DNA of 64,000 bases, taken from assembly GCF_025061645.1 (NCBI RefSeq), contig NZ_JANYMP010000032.1, positions 1 through 64,000 on the forward strand. The letters are read 5' to 3'. The translations under genes were made by a program, and so were the position numbers. The DNA is from Umezawaea endophytica (GTDB lineage: Bacteria; Actinomycetota; Actinomycetes; Mycobacteriales; Pseudonocardiaceae). Position 1 is the first letter of the stretch. Every line of letters begins with the position of its first letter. The notes under the pieces were generated by a model, which had not been told where the DNA came from, did no database searches, and saw only the letters and a list, made by a program, of their open reading frames with translations. This document shows, piece by piece, positions 45,192 to 54,571 of the stretch.

Positions 45192-46196
45192 CTACCTCGT
45201 CCTGATCCGCGGGTCGATCAGCGCGTAGGACAGGTCGACCAGCAGGTTGACGACCACGTACACGATCGCGGCGACCATGATGAGCATTTGCAGGACCGGG
45301 TAGTCACGCCGTTCGAAGCCGAGGGCGAGCGCCTCGCCGACCCCTGGGAAGGCGAAGACCTTCTCGGTCAGCACGGCGCCCGCGAGCAGCGCGCCGATCT
45401 GCAGGCCGATGGTGGTGACCACCGGGAGCATCGCGTTGCGCAGCACGTGGCGGCGGCGCACCAGCGGTGCGGTGAGGCCCTTCGCCTCGGCCGTCCGCAC
45501 GTAGTCCTCGTCCATCACGTCGAGCACGGCGGCCCTGGTGATGCGGAAGATGACCGCGAACGGGATCGTGGCGAGCGCGGCGGCGGGCAGGAACAGGTGC
45601 TTGAGCGCGTTCCACGCCGCGTCCCACTCCTGCGTGATCAGGCCGTCGAGGACGAAGAAGCCGGTGACCCTGGTCGCGCCGATGGCGTCCTGCCTGCCCA
45701 CCGAGGGGAGGCCGAGCTTGGACGCGAGGACTTCCTTGAGCACGAAGGCGAGGAAGAAGACCGGGACGGCGACACCGATCAGGGACCCGCCGACGCTCAG
45801 GTTGTCGAACCAGGTGCCGCGGCGCTTGGCCGCGACGTAACCGAGCGGGATGCCGACGACCACCGCGAGGATGATCGCGAAGATGCTGAGTTCCAGGGTC
45901 GCCGGGAACCGCTGGACGAAGATGTCGACCACCGAGTCACCCGGCTGGACCCCGGTCGAGTTGCCGAAGTCCCCGGTCAGGGCTCGACCGAGGAATTTGA
46001 AGTACTGGATGAAAATCGGCTGGTCGAGACCGAGTTGCTTCTCCAACGCCGCTCGTGATTCGTCGGTCCCGCGGTCCCCCAGGAGGGCCGAAGCCGGCCC
46101 TCCTGGGAGTGCGCGCAACCACGCGAAGACGAGCAACGAGAGCACCAGCACCACGCCGAGCAGCTGGATGAGCCGCCTTACGGTGTAGCGGAGCAC
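45192..46196 (-). CDS. Opp/Dpp-type ABC transporter, OppB-like permease
   Basis: A 334-residue permease with six membrane segments. The start LRYTVRRLIQLLGVVLVLSL and the loop RALTGDFGNSTGVQPGDSVV are typical of OppB/DppB. The EAA-like loop is RTAEAKGLTAPLVRRRHVLR. GTG at 46196. The 55-bp gap to the binding-protein gene holds two copies of GTTGTTCTCTCT one base apart (plus strand), of unknown meaning. Confidence 0.93.
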   Translation of the reverse strand: MLRYTVRRLIQLLGVVLVLSLLVFAWLRALPGGPASALLGDRGTDESRAALEKQLGLDQPIFIQYFKFLGRALTGDFGNSTGVQPGDSVVDIFVQRFPATLELSIFAIILAVVVGIPLGYVAAKRRGTWFDNLSVGGSLIGVAVPVFFLAFVLKEVLASKLGLPSVGRQDAIGATRVTGFFVLDGLITQEWDAAWNALKHLFLPAAALATIPFAVIFRITRAAVLDVMDEDYVRTAEAKGLTAPLVRRRHVLRNAMLPVVTTIGLQIGALLAGAVLTEKVFAFPGVGEALALGFERRDYPVLQMLIMVAAIVYVVVNLLVDLSYALIDPRIRTR

Positions 46197-46251
46197 GTAC
46201 CTACCCCGTTGTTCTCTCTAGTTGTTCTCTCTGACGACGGTCGGTCCCGGT

Positions 46252-47934
46252 TCAGCCCTTGCTGGCGGGGCCGAACTTCTCGTCGGTGAGAGGGCTGGGC
46301 GTGATGCCCTTGATGTCCGACTTGAGCACCAGCGCGGGCGGCGAGTGCGAGATCGGGACGGCGGGCAGGTACTCGGCCATGATCTGCTTGTTGAGGGCCT
46401 CGTACGCCTTGAGCCGCGCGTCGCGGTCCGGGGTCGAGTCGGCCTTCTTCAGGTCGGCCGCGAGGGTGGCGCCCCACGGGGAGGTGCCGGTGCTGAACCG
46501 GTTCTCCGGGTTGCCGAAGAACGTGCCGATCCAGTTGTCGGCGGAACCGGTGTCACCGGTCCAGCCGAGCAGGAACACGTCCGGCACCTTCTGGTCGACG
46601 TCGGTGAGGTAACCGCCGTTCCACGGCTTGGTGACGGCCTCGACCTTGATGCCGGCCTTCTCCAGGTCCGCGGCGATGGCGCCGTAGATGTCCTTCGGGC
46701 TGGGCATGTACGGGCGGGTGACCTCGCTGGGCCAGTAGAACTTCAGCGTCAGACCGGTCGCGCCCGCCTCGGTGAGGAGGGCCTTGGCCTTCTCCACGTC
46801 GTACGGGTACTTGGTGACGTCCTTGGTGTAACCGCCGACGGTCTCCGGGATGAACTCGTCCGCGACCTTCGCGCCCTCGGGGAGCTGGGACTTGACGAGC
46901 TGCTCGCGGTTGATCGCGTAGGCCAGCGCCTGGCGCACCTTCAGGTCCTTCAGCGCCGGGTTGCCGGACTGGTTGATGCCGAAGTACATGACGTTGAACG
47001 CGGGCCGGATGGCGACGTTGAAGCCGTCCTTCTTCAGGCCGTCCCAGTCGGCGGCGGCCGGGAAGTCGTAGCCGTCGATGTCACCGGACTGGAGCGCCTG
47101 CTTGCGGGCGGTCTCGTCCGGGATGATCCGGAAGACGACCTTGTCCAGCTTCGCCTTGGTGCCGTGGTAGTCGTCGTTGCGGACGAGTTCGACCGTGTTG
47201 TTGGCCTTGTCGTACGCGCCGAACTTGAACGGACCGGTACCGGTCGGGTGCTCGGTCGCGTACGCCGGGAACACGAAGCTGTCGCCCTGCGCCTGCACGT
47301 TGTCGGCGTCGTACTGCTTGAGCGCCGTCGGGCTCTGCATGGAGAACGAGGGCAGGCCCAGGATGTCCGGGAACTTGGACGTCACCGCGGTCAGCACGAC
47401 CTCGGCGGTGCCCGCGTCCTTCGCGCTGCACGACTTGTACAGGGAGGGCTTGGCGCCGTCGGCGAAGCCGCCGAAGTTGTCCACGTAGTACTGGGACACG
47501 GCGTCGGACGTGCCTGCGCCCTTCTGGTTGTACCAGCGGTCGAAGTTCGCGCAGACGGCCGCGGCGTCGAACGCCGAGCCGTCGTGGAACTTGACGTTCT
47601 GCTTGAGCTTGAAGGTCCAGGTGAGACCGTCGGAGCTGGGGGACCAGCTCTCCGCGAGCTCGGGAGCGGGCTCGGCGGTGCCGGGCTTGAAGGTGGTCAG
47701 CCCCTCGAACATCTGGCGGGCGACGCGGAACGTCTCGCCGTCCGTCGCGTAGAACGGGTCGAACAGCTTCGGCGCGCCGGCGGCGCCGAAGGTGAACGTG
47801 CCACCTACTTTGCCGGATCCGGCGCTGTCGGTCCCGCGCTCTGATTGAGCGCAGGCGGACAAGGCGAGCGCGGAGACGCCGACCAGGCCGATCGCGGCCA
47901 GCCAACGGCTCCGAGCCGTTCGGGATTGAAGCAT
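46252..47934 (-). CDS. Opp/Dpp-type ABC transporter, lipoprotein binding protein
   Basis: A 560-residue family 5 solute-binding protein. The signal ends ALALSACAQS, a good lipobox, so it is anchored outside the membrane. VGGTFTFGAAGAPKLFDPFY opens the mature domain, and FKLKQNVKFHDGSAFDAAAV is the family signature. It binds peptides or nickel-like complexes for the permease; peptides are the default inference. ATG at 47934 follows AAGGGGTGTTTG. First gene of the five-gene operon, divergent from the AfsR-like regulator. Confidence 0.93.
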   Translation of the reverse strand: MLQSRTARSRWLAAIGLVGVSALALSACAQSERGTDSAGSGKVGGTFTFGAAGAPKLFDPFYATDGETFRVARQMFEGLTTFKPGTAEPAPELAESWSPSSDGLTWTFKLKQNVKFHDGSAFDAAAVCANFDRWYNQKGAGTSDAVSQYYVDNFGGFADGAKPSLYKSCSAKDAGTAEVVLTAVTSKFPDILGLPSFSMQSPTALKQYDADNVQAQGDSFVFPAYATEHPTGTGPFKFGAYDKANNTVELVRNDDYHGTKAKLDKVVFRIIPDETARKQALQSGDIDGYDFPAAADWDGLKKDGFNVAIRPAFNVMYFGINQSGNPALKDLKVRQALAYAINREQLVKSQLPEGAKVADEFIPETVGGYTKDVTKYPYDVEKAKALLTEAGATGLTLKFYWPSEVTRPYMPSPKDIYGAIAADLEKAGIKVEAVTKPWNGGYLTDVDQKVPDVFLLGWTGDTGSADNWIGTFFGNPENRFSTGTSPWGATLAADLKKADSTPDRDARLKAYEALNKQIMAEYLPAVPISHSPPALVLKSDIKGITPSPLTDEKFGPASKG

Positions 47935-48196
47935 CAAACACCCCTTGGTGAATCCGACGATCTCACTGTGTGGTCGCCGACCCTAACCGTTGCAAGTTGC
48001 CCTTCCGGAACCGCACAGGTCACGATACGGCCACGCGAAGTGCCATTGTGGTACGTCCGGCGCACACGCGCTGACCCAACGTGACCACCGTCGATCCGGT
48101 GAGCGCTCTCCTAGGCTGTACAACGGAGAGGTCGGGTCGGTGCGCGGCGGCGCGGTCCGACCGGGAGACTTCGGACACGGGCGGAGGAGGTCGCGG

Positions 48197-51100
48197 ATGG
48201 GCTCGCAGGTCGAGTTCCGCTTCCTCGGACCGCTCCAGGTGCTGGTCGACGGCGAACCGGTGCCGGTGCGCGCGGGCCGCCAGCGCTCACTGCTGGTGTC
48301 GCTGCTGCTGCGCGCCGGGACGGGCGTCTCGGTCGACGAACTGGCCGAGCACGTGTGGGGTGCCGAACCTCCCGCACGGGCCCGCGGCACGCTCCAGACG
48401 TACGTGATGCGCCTCCGCCAGGTCCTCGGCCGGGCCGTGCCGATCCGCACCGTCCCGGACGGCTACCTGATCGACGTCGACGAGAAGACCATCGACGTCG
48501 TCCGGTTCGGCGGTCTCGTCGACCAGGGCGAGCAGGAGCGCTCGCTGGGCAACCTGCACGCCGCGTCCGGCCTGTTCACCACGGCGCTGGCGCTGTGGCG
48601 CGGTCCGGCGATGATCGACGTGCCGTCGGAGATCCTGCACCGCGACGAGGTGCCGAGGCTGGTCGAGCAGCGGCTGCACGCCGTCGAGCGGCGCGTCGAC
48701 GTGGACCTGGAGCTGGGCAGGCACGCCGAACTGGTCCCCGAACTGCTCAGGCTCACCGCCGAGCACTCGCTGCGGGAACGGCTGTGGGCGCAGTTGATGC
48801 TCGCCCAGTACCGCTCCGGCAGGCAGGGCGACGCGCTGGGCGCCTACCAGCGGGTGCGCGACCAGCTCGCCGACGAGCTGGGCATCGACCCCGGTGACGA
48901 GCTGCGGCGCGTGCACCAGCAGGTGCTGGTCGGCGCGCCCGAACTGGACCTGGCGAAGACGGCGCCGCAGGCGAAGCGCGACCGGGTGGTGCCCGCCCAG
49001 CTCCCCGCCGACATCGGCGACTTCGTCGGCCGCGGGCAGGCCGTCGTGCTGATAGAAGCCCTGCTCAGGACGGCGCAGGGGGTCCCGGTCGTGACGCTCG
49101 CGGGCCCGCCGGGGGTCGGCAAGACCGCGCTGGCCGTGCACGCCGCGCACAAGATGAGGGCGAACTTCCCGGACGGGCAGCTCTACGTGAACCTGCGCGG
49201 GTACGCGCGGGGCGCGCCGCTGAGCGCGATCGACGTGCTCCCCCGGTTCCTGCGGGCGCTGGGCGTGGCGCCCGAGTCCGTGCCGCTGGACCAGGACGAG
49301 CAGGAGGCGATGTTCCGGTCGCGCATCACCGACCAGCAGGTGTTGCTGCTGCTGGACAACGCGGCCAACGCGGAGCAGATCCGCCCGCTGCTGCCCGGCT
49401 CCCCCGGCTGCGCGGTGCTCGTGACCAGCCGCGACACGCTGCGCGGCCTGGCCGTGAGCCACGCGGCGAGCAACGTGCGCCTCGACGTCCTCGACGACGA
49501 GGAGGCCAAGGCGCTGCTCTCCGGCATGCTCGGCGAGGACGTCGTCCGCGAGCAGAGCGCCGCCGCGGACGAGCTGACCGCGCTGTGCGCGCACCTGCCG
49601 CTCGCGCTGCGGATCGCCGCGGCGAACCTGCTGAGCCGCCCGGAGGTCACCATCGACTCCTACGTCGACGAGCTGCGGGCGGGCAACCGACTGGCCGCGC
49701 TGACCGTCGAGGGCGATGAGCGGGCGGCCGTGCACGCGGCGTTCGACCTCTCCTACGCGGCGCTGAAACCCGAGCTGGCGCAGCTCTTCCGGCTGCTCAG
49801 CATCACACCGGGCACCGACATCACGCCGGACGTGGCCGCGGCGCTCGGCGGGCTCACCACGCAGGACGCCCGGAGGCGGCTGGACCGGCTGGCGACGGCG
49901 AACCTGGTCGACAACCACGCGCCCGGCCGCTACCAGTTCCACGACCTGCTGCGCGACTACGCCGCCGAGCGGCTCGCGTTCGAGGACGACCCCGCCGAGT
50001 GCGAGCAGGCGTTCCGCAGGCTCCTGGACTGGGCGATCCGGTCGGTCGACAACGCGACCGACGCCCTGAAGAACACCCTCATGCGCCTGCCGAGGGAGGC
50101 CGCGGAGTCCGACGTGGTGCCGCAGACGTTCTGCGCCCCGGACGACGCGCTGGCGTGGCTCGACGCCGAACGCGCCAACCTCGTGGCGCTCGTCGTGCAC
50201 GCCGGGGGCCGCGAACCCAGCGCCGACTGCTGGCAGCTCGCCGACGCCCTGCGCCGCTACTTCTACGTGCAGGGCCTGCCCGTGGAGTGGCTGGCGACCG
50301 CGAAGTCGGGCCTCCTCGTGGCGCAGCGGATCGGCGACGAGGTCGGCGAGGTCGCGATGCTGTCCTCGCTCGGCACCCTCTACTGGGCCATCGGCCAGCA
50401 CCGGGTCGCCGTCGACTACTACCAGCGGACGTTCCCCATCCAGGAGCGCGGCGCCACCGCCCCCGCCGCGAACGCCGCCGTCCTGTCGAACGTCGGCACC
50501 GTCTACATCGACCTCGGCGAACTGGAGCAGGCCGCGCACCACCTGGAGAGCGCGCTCGCGATCACCCGCGAGATCGGCGCGTCGCAGCAGGAGGGCATCG
50601 CGCTGCTCAACCTCGGCGGCGTCTACCTGCTGCTCGGCCAGCTCGACCGCGCGACCAGCTCGTTCGAGGGCTCGCTGGAGGTCGGCAACCGGCTCGACGC
50701 GTGGATGACGCAGGCGAACAGCCACCGCGCGCTCGGCGAGGTCCACCTCCTCCAGGGCCACCCCGACCGGGCCGCCGCGCTGTTCGAACGGGCGGGCGTC
50801 CTCTACAGCCAGGCCGCCGCCCGCAGCTTCGCGAACCTCCCGCACGAGGGACTGGCACAGGCTCACACGATGCGCGGGTGGGGCGCGGAAGCCGTCGAGG
50901 AGGCCGAGAAGGCGCTGGCGCTGGCGGAGGAGTCCGGGAACCTCAAGAGCGTCTGCGACGCCCGCAACGTGCTCGGCGAAGCCCTCGACGGGCTCGGCGG
51001 GCACGAGGAGTCGCTGCGGCAGCACGTCGAGGCGCTGCGCATCGCCGAGGAGACCAGCTACCCGTGGGGCATCTGCGCGGCCCGCAAGGGCATCGCACGG

Positions 51101-51436
51101 GCGCACCGCGCTGCCCACCGGCTCGACGAGGCGATGCGGTCCGCGTCGCTCGCGTTCGACAGCGCCGTCTCCTACCGGCTGCGGATCGCCGAGGTCGACG
51201 TGCTCGTGCTGCTCGGCAGGCTGCACCTGGACACGGGCGACCAGGAGCGGGCGCTGGAGTGCGCGCGGCGAGCCGTGGACCTGAGCGCCGCCACCGGCCA
51301 GCGGCTGGTGCACGCGCGGGCGCTCCAGCTCGCGGGCGACGCGAGCGATACCGACGACCAGCGGCGGCAGGCGCTGGAGCTGTACACGGAGATCGGCGCC
51401 CCCGAGGCCCTGCCGCTGCGGAGCATGCTCGGCTAG
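48197..51436 (+). CDS. AfsR/SARP-like regulator: OmpR-type HTH, BTAD, NB-ARC, TPR
   Basis: A 1079-residue regulator. Residues 1-95 form the winged helix (EFRFLGPLQVLVDGEPVPVR, LAEHVWGAEPPARARGTLQ), 100-245 the bacterial activator domain (ALWRGPAMIDVPSE, LWAQLMLAQYRSGRQGDALG), about 270-560 an NB-ARC-like NTPase (Walker A LAGPPGVGKTALAV, Walker B VLLLLDNAANAEQI), and from about 690 a TPR array (NVGTVYIDLGELEQAAHHLE and others). AfsR-like proteins activate secondary metabolism or stress genes with ATP control. The ATG has GGAGGAGGTCGCGG upstream. The divergent peptide importer is a possible target (inference). Its stop shares CTAG with the converging kinase gene. Confidence 0.93.
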   Translation: MGSQVEFRFLGPLQVLVDGEPVPVRAGRQRSLLVSLLLRAGTGVSVDELAEHVWGAEPPARARGTLQTYVMRLRQVLGRAVPIRTVPDGYLIDVDEKTIDVVRFGGLVDQGEQERSLGNLHAASGLFTTALALWRGPAMIDVPSEILHRDEVPRLVEQRLHAVERRVDVDLELGRHAELVPELLRLTAEHSLRERLWAQLMLAQYRSGRQGDALGAYQRVRDQLADELGIDPGDELRRVHQQVLVGAPELDLAKTAPQAKRDRVVPAQLPADIGDFVGRGQAVVLIEALLRTAQGVPVVTLAGPPGVGKTALAVHAAHKMRANFPDGQLYVNLRGYARGAPLSAIDVLPRFLRALGVAPESVPLDQDEQEAMFRSRITDQQVLLLLDNAANAEQIRPLLPGSPGCAVLVTSRDTLRGLAVSHAASNVRLDVLDDEEAKALLSGMLGEDVVREQSAAADELTALCAHLPLALRIAAANLLSRPEVTIDSYVDELRAGNRLAALTVEGDERAAVHAAFDLSYAALKPELAQLFRLLSITPGTDITPDVAAALGGLTTQDARRRLDRLATANLVDNHAPGRYQFHDLLRDYAAERLAFEDDPAECEQAFRRLLDWAIRSVDNATDALKNTLMRLPREAAESDVVPQTFCAPDDALAWLDAERANLVALVVHAGGREPSADCWQLADALRRYFYVQGLPVEWLATAKSGLLVAQRIGDEVGEVAMLSSLGTLYWAIGQHRVAVDYYQRTFPIQERGATAPAANAAVLSNVGTVYIDLGELEQAAHHLESALAITREIGASQQEGIALLNLGGVYLLLGQLDRATSSFEGSLEVGNRLDAWMTQANSHRALGEVHLLQGHPDRAAALFERAGVLYSQAAARSFANLPHEGLAQAHTMRGWGAEAVEEAEKALALAEESGNLKSVCDARNVLGEALDGLGGHEESLRQHVEALRIAEETSYPWGICAARKGIARAHRAAHRLDEAMRSASLAFDSAVSYRLRIAEVDVLVLLGRLHLDTGDQERALECARRAVDLSAATGQRLVHARALQLAGDASDTDDQRRQALELYTEIGAPEALPLRSMLG

Positions 51437-51909
51437 AGCACCTGGTCGGCGCGGGCGCGGGTGTCGTCGACCGCGAACCAGCCGCGTTCGAACTCCTGCC
51501 AGCGGCGCAGGCGGGCCCGGCTCTTCTCGCCGTCCCGCGCCACCGCGCGCTCCAACCGTTCGGCCTCGTCCGGGCCGTCGACCCAGAGCGCGAGGTCCAG
51601 GCGCGGTGCGATCGACCGACGAGCTGCCGACACGCCTTCGACGATCAGCACGGCGGCGGGCTCGACGACGACCCACCCGCCGAGCCTCGGCCACCCCTCC
51701 GACCAGTCCATCCGCTGGTAGCGGCCCGACTCGCCGCGGGACAGCGGATCGATCACGCCGTCGAGCAGACGCGGCCACCACGCCACCGGGTCGTCCCAGG
51801 TGGCGAAGTGGTCGGTCGGCACGACGGTCGCGTCCATCTCCATCGCCAACGCACGAGCCACCGTCGACTTCCCCGCACCGGAAGGCCCGTCGACCGCGAC
51901 TAGTTTCAT
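51433..51909 (-). CDS. Uridine kinase-like P-loop protein
   Basis: A 158-residue small kinase-fold protein with Walker A VDGPSGAGKSTVARAL (residues 7-22) and a substrate loop VVPTDHFATWDDPVAWWPRL, which is seen in uridine kinase-like proteins. It is shorter than true uridine kinases (about 210 residues), and the substrate is unknown. It overlaps the AfsR-like gene's stop by 4 nt. A small GGCGGC-TCG-GCCGCC hairpin (51928-51942) lies in its 5' region. Confidence 0.8.
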   Translation of the reverse strand: MKLVAVDGPSGAGKSTVARALAMEMDATVVPTDHFATWDDPVAWWPRLLDGVIDPLSRGESGRYQRMDWSEGWPRLGGWVVVEPAAVLIVEGVSAARRSIAPRLDLALWVDGPDEAERLERAVARDGEKSRARLRRWQEFERGWFAVDDTRARADQVL

Positions 51910-51965
51910 GGCCGCTCCTCCGGAGACGGCGGCTCGGCCGCCATAAGTCGGCAGTTCGTGCCCCG

Positions 51966-52014
51966 ATTTTTTCGACCCGGACAGAGACTTCGTCCCCGCC
52001 CGGCTCGAAAAAAT
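51966..52014. terminator. AT-flanked inverted repeat after recR
   Basis: ATTTTTTCGACCCGG (51966-51980) and CCGGCTCGAAAAAAT (52000-52014) pair at 14 of 15 positions. The flanking A/T runs make it look like an intrinsic terminator usable in either direction. It lies 57 bp downstream of recR on the minus strand. Confidence 0.65.
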
Positions 52015-52070
52015 GGTGACCCGACCTACCGACGCGGCCTCGCGTGGTGGGCCGATTCGAGATCCTGTTG

Positions 52071-52679
52071 TTAAACGACCCTACGGCCTGACATTGCCCT
52101 GCCCAGCGTCAGCTCGTCGGCGAACTCCAGGTCGCCGCCCATCGGCAGACCGGACGCGAGGCGCGTGACGGTCAGGCCGGGGAAGTCGCGGAGCATCCGG
52201 ACCAGGTAGGTCGCGGTCGCCTCGCCCTCGGTGTTCGGGTCGGTCGCGATGATGATCTCCGCGACGTCCTTGCCGTCGACCTGGTTGCCGATCCGCTGCA
52301 GGAGCTGGCGGATCCGCAACTGGTCCGGCCCGACACCGGACAACGGGTCCAGCGCCCCGCCCAGCACGTGGTAGCGGCCCTTGAACTCGCGGGTCCGCTC
52401 GACCGCGAGCACGTCCTTCGGTTCCTCGACCACGCAGATCAGCGTCACGTCGCGCTTGGCGTCGCGGCAGATCCGGCAGGTCGTCTCGGCCGAGACGTTG
52501 CCGCAGACGTCGCAGAACACGACGCCCTCCTTGACCTTCTGCAACGCGTCCTGGAGACGGCCGATGTCGGCGGGTTCGGCCGCCAGCAGGTGGAAGGCGA
52601 TGCGCTGCGCGCTCTTGGGCCCGACGCCCGGCAACCGGCCGAGTTCGTCGATCAAGTCCTGAACGGGACCTTCGTACAT
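52071..52679 (-). CDS. recR: Recombination mediator RecR
   Basis: A 202-residue RecR. The N-terminal HhH helix region is [20 protein letters not shown], the zinc finger has Cys56, Cys59, Cys68 and Cys71 ([16 protein letters not shown]), and the Toprim domain follows ([34 protein letters not shown]). With RecF/RecO it loads RecA at gaps. The ATG overlaps the ebfC stop (TGATG), the usual ebfC-recR pairing. Confidence 0.95.
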   Translation of the reverse strand: MYEGPVQDLIDELGRLPGVGPKSAQRIAFHLLAAEPADIGRLQDALQKVKEGVVFCDVCGNVSAETTCRICRDAKRDVTLICVVEEPKDVLAVERTREFKGRYHVLGGALDPLSGVGPDQLRIRQLLQRIGNQVDGKDVAEIIIATDPNTEGEATATYLVRMLRDFPGLTVTRLASGLPMGGDLEFADELTLGRAMSGRRVV

Positions 52680-53026
52680 CAGCCGAGCAACCCGCCCAGA
52701 CCGCCGAGGTCACCCATGCCGCCCATGCCACCGGCGAGTGGGCCCATCTTCTGGGCGGCGAGTTCCTGCGCGGCGCGGTTGGCGTCGCGGACCGCGGCGA
52801 CCACGAGGTCGGCCAGGGTCTCGACGTCCTCGGGGTCGACCACCTTCGGGTCGATGTCGAGGCTCTTCAGCTCGCCCGCGCCGGACACGACGGCGGTCAC
52901 GAGGCCGCCGCCTGCCGTGCCGGTGACCTCGGCTTCGGCGAGCTCCTCCTGCGCGGTGACGAGCTGCTGCTGCATCTGCTGCGCCTGCTGGAGGATCTGC
53001 TGCATGTTGGGCTGACCGGGTTGCAC
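52679..53026 (-). CDS. YbaB/EbfC nucleoid-associated protein
   Basis: A 115-residue YbaB/EbfC protein. It begins [20 protein letters not shown] and has the family strand [20 protein letters not shown] and [20 protein letters not shown]. The Gly/Met-rich tail ([17 protein letters not shown]) is typical of actinobacteria. These dimers bind DNA as tweezers. GTG at 53026 has GAGAGGAACCGCG upstream. A longer open frame continues upstream but lacks similarity. Confidence 0.93.
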   Translation of the reverse strand: MQPGQPNMQQILQQAQQMQQQLVTAQEELAEAEVTGTAGGGLVTAVVSGAGELKSLDIDPKVVDPEDVETLADLVVAAVRDANRAAQELAAQKMGPLAGGMGGMGDLGGLGGLLG

Positions 53027-53087
53027 CGCGGTTCCTCTCGTCGGATTTGCCACCGCCCACGAGCGTAGTCGCGTCCCGTCTGGCACC

Positions 53088-53915
53088 GTGGGCGGCGTGC
53101 GCAGGTGGCTCACCGTGGTGGTGGTCGGACTCGTGGTGGCCGGGTGCGGCAGCGAGCCCGCGGCCGAGCGCACCCCGCTGCTGGACCCGGTCGTGACGGC
53201 CGACATCCCCGCGGGCGACCCGTCCACGGCCCCCGCGGTCAGCGCCCCGACGACGTCGACGCCCCCACCGGTCACGATCGTGCTGAACCCCGGCCACAAC
53301 GGCGGCAACGCGAGCCACCCGGCCGAGATCAACCGCCGGGTCGCGGCGGGCGGCGGCCAGGTGAAGGCCTGCGACACCACCGGCACCGAGACCAACGACG
53401 GCTACCCGGAGCACGCGTTCAACTGGGACGTGACGCTGCGGGTCCGCGCCGCGCTCACGGCCAAGGGCGTCACCGTGGTGCTGACCCGCGAGGACGACGC
53501 GGGCGTCGGGCCGTGCGTCGACGAGCGCGCGGCCATCGGCAACGAGGCGGGCGCGGCGGCCGTCGTGTCCATCCACGCCGACGGCTCGGACGTCGCGAGC
53601 GCCAACGGCTTCCACGTCGCCTACCCCGTGCCCGCCCGCAACGACGCCCAGGGCGAGCCGTCCGCCCGGCTCGCGGAGGTGCTGCGCGACGGCCTGGCCA
53701 AGGCCGGGTTCGCGCCCGCCAACTACATCGGCCAGAACGGGCTCGACGGGCGCGACGACCTGGCGGGCCTGAACCTGTCCGAGCGGCCCGCGGTGTTCGT
53801 GGAGTGCGGCAACATGCGCGACGCCACCGAGGCCGCCGTGCTCTCCAGCGACGACGGCAAGCAGCGCTACGCCGCGGCCATCGCCACGGCGCTGCTGACG
53901 TACGTCGGACGTTAG
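53088..53915 (+). CDS. N-acetylmuramoyl-L-alanine amidase, lipoprotein (Rv3717-like)
   Basis: A 275-residue Amidase_3 enzyme that cleaves peptide stems from peptidoglycan. The signal ends GLVVAGCGS (Cys20), a clear lipobox. Zinc ligands are His70 in LNPGHNGG, Glu108 in [10 protein letters not shown] and His163 in SIHADG; the catalytic Glu is in [10 protein letters not shown]. Two Cys near 95 and 143 could form the disulfide known for the mycobacterial homologue. Its neighbours recR and ebfC match Rv3715c-Rv3717. GTG at 53088 or 53097. Confidence 0.92.
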   Translation: MGGVRRWLTVVVVGLVVAGCGSEPAAERTPLLDPVVTADIPAGDPSTAPAVSAPTTSTPPPVTIVLNPGHNGGNASHPAEINRRVAAGGGQVKACDTTGTETNDGYPEHAFNWDVTLRVRAALTAKGVTVVLTREDDAGVGPCVDERAAIGNEAGAAAVVSIHADGSDVASANGFHVAYPVPARNDAQGEPSARLAEVLRDGLAKAGFAPANYIGQNGLDGRDDLAGLNLSERPAVFVECGNMRDATEAAVLSSDDGKQRYAAAIATALLTYVGR

Positions 53916-54571
53916 GGGCGGACGAGGCCCGTCTGGTAGGCGATCACCACGAGCTGGGCGCGGTCGCGGGCCTGGAGCTTCATCATCGCGCGGTTGACGT
54001 GGGTCTTCGCGGTGAGCGGTGAGACGAAGAGCTTGGCCGCGATGTCGTCGTTCGACAGGCCGCCCGCGACCAGGACGACCACCTCGCGTTCGCGCTGGGT
54101 CAGCACGGTCAGGCGTTCCGGGGTGGCGGCGTTCGTGGTGGGCTGCGAGAGGAACTGGCTGATCAGCGACTGGGTCGCCTTCGGGGACAGCAGGGCGTCG
54201 CCCTCGGCGACGGTGCGGATCGCGGTCAGCAGCTCGGCCGGTTCGACGCCCTTGCCGAGGAACCCGCTGGCGCCCGCGCGAATGGCCTTGGCGACGTAGT
54301 CGTCGATCTCGAACGTCGTCAGGACCAGCACCTTCACCCCCGCGAGGTCCTCGTCGGCGATGATCCGGCGGGTCGCCTCCAGGCCGTCCAGCTCGGGCAT
54401 CCGGATGTCCATCAGCACCACGTCGGCGCGGGTCGTGCGGACCAGTTCCACGGCCTCCAGGCCGTTCGTCGCCTCCCCCACCACCTCCAGGTCGGGCGCG
54501 GAGTCGATGAGGACGCGGAACCCGGCGCGGATGAGCGCCTGGTCGTCGGCGAGCAGGACGCGGATCGTCAT
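53912..54571 (-). CDS. NarL/FixJ-family response regulator
   Basis: A 219-residue regulator. The receiver has the acidic pair LLADDQ, phospho-acceptor Asp55 (VVLMDIRMPE) and LGKGVEP; the C-terminal LuxR-type HTH is LTQREREVVVLVAGGLSNDD then IAAKLFVSPLTAKTHVNRAM. It pairs with the histidine kinase encoded upstream (ATGA overlap) and probably controls the ABC transporter operon it belongs to. The stop overlaps the amidase stop by 4 nt. Confidence 0.94.
   Translation of the reverse strand: MTIRVLLADDQALIRAGFRVLIDSAPDLEVVGEATNGLEAVELVRTTRADVVLMDIRMPELDGLEATRRIIADEDLAGVKVLVLTTFEIDDYVAKAIRAGASGFLGKGVEPAELLTAIRTVAEGDALLSPKATQSLISQFLSQPTTNAATPERLTVLTQREREVVVLVAGGLSNDDIAAKLFVSPLTAKTHVNRAMMKLQARDRAQLVVIAYQTGLVRP

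Noticed and set aside
48287-51781. 1164-codon minus-strand frame
   Set aside because: It is the shadow of the AfsR-like gene, whose domains and ribosome-binding site are unmistakable.
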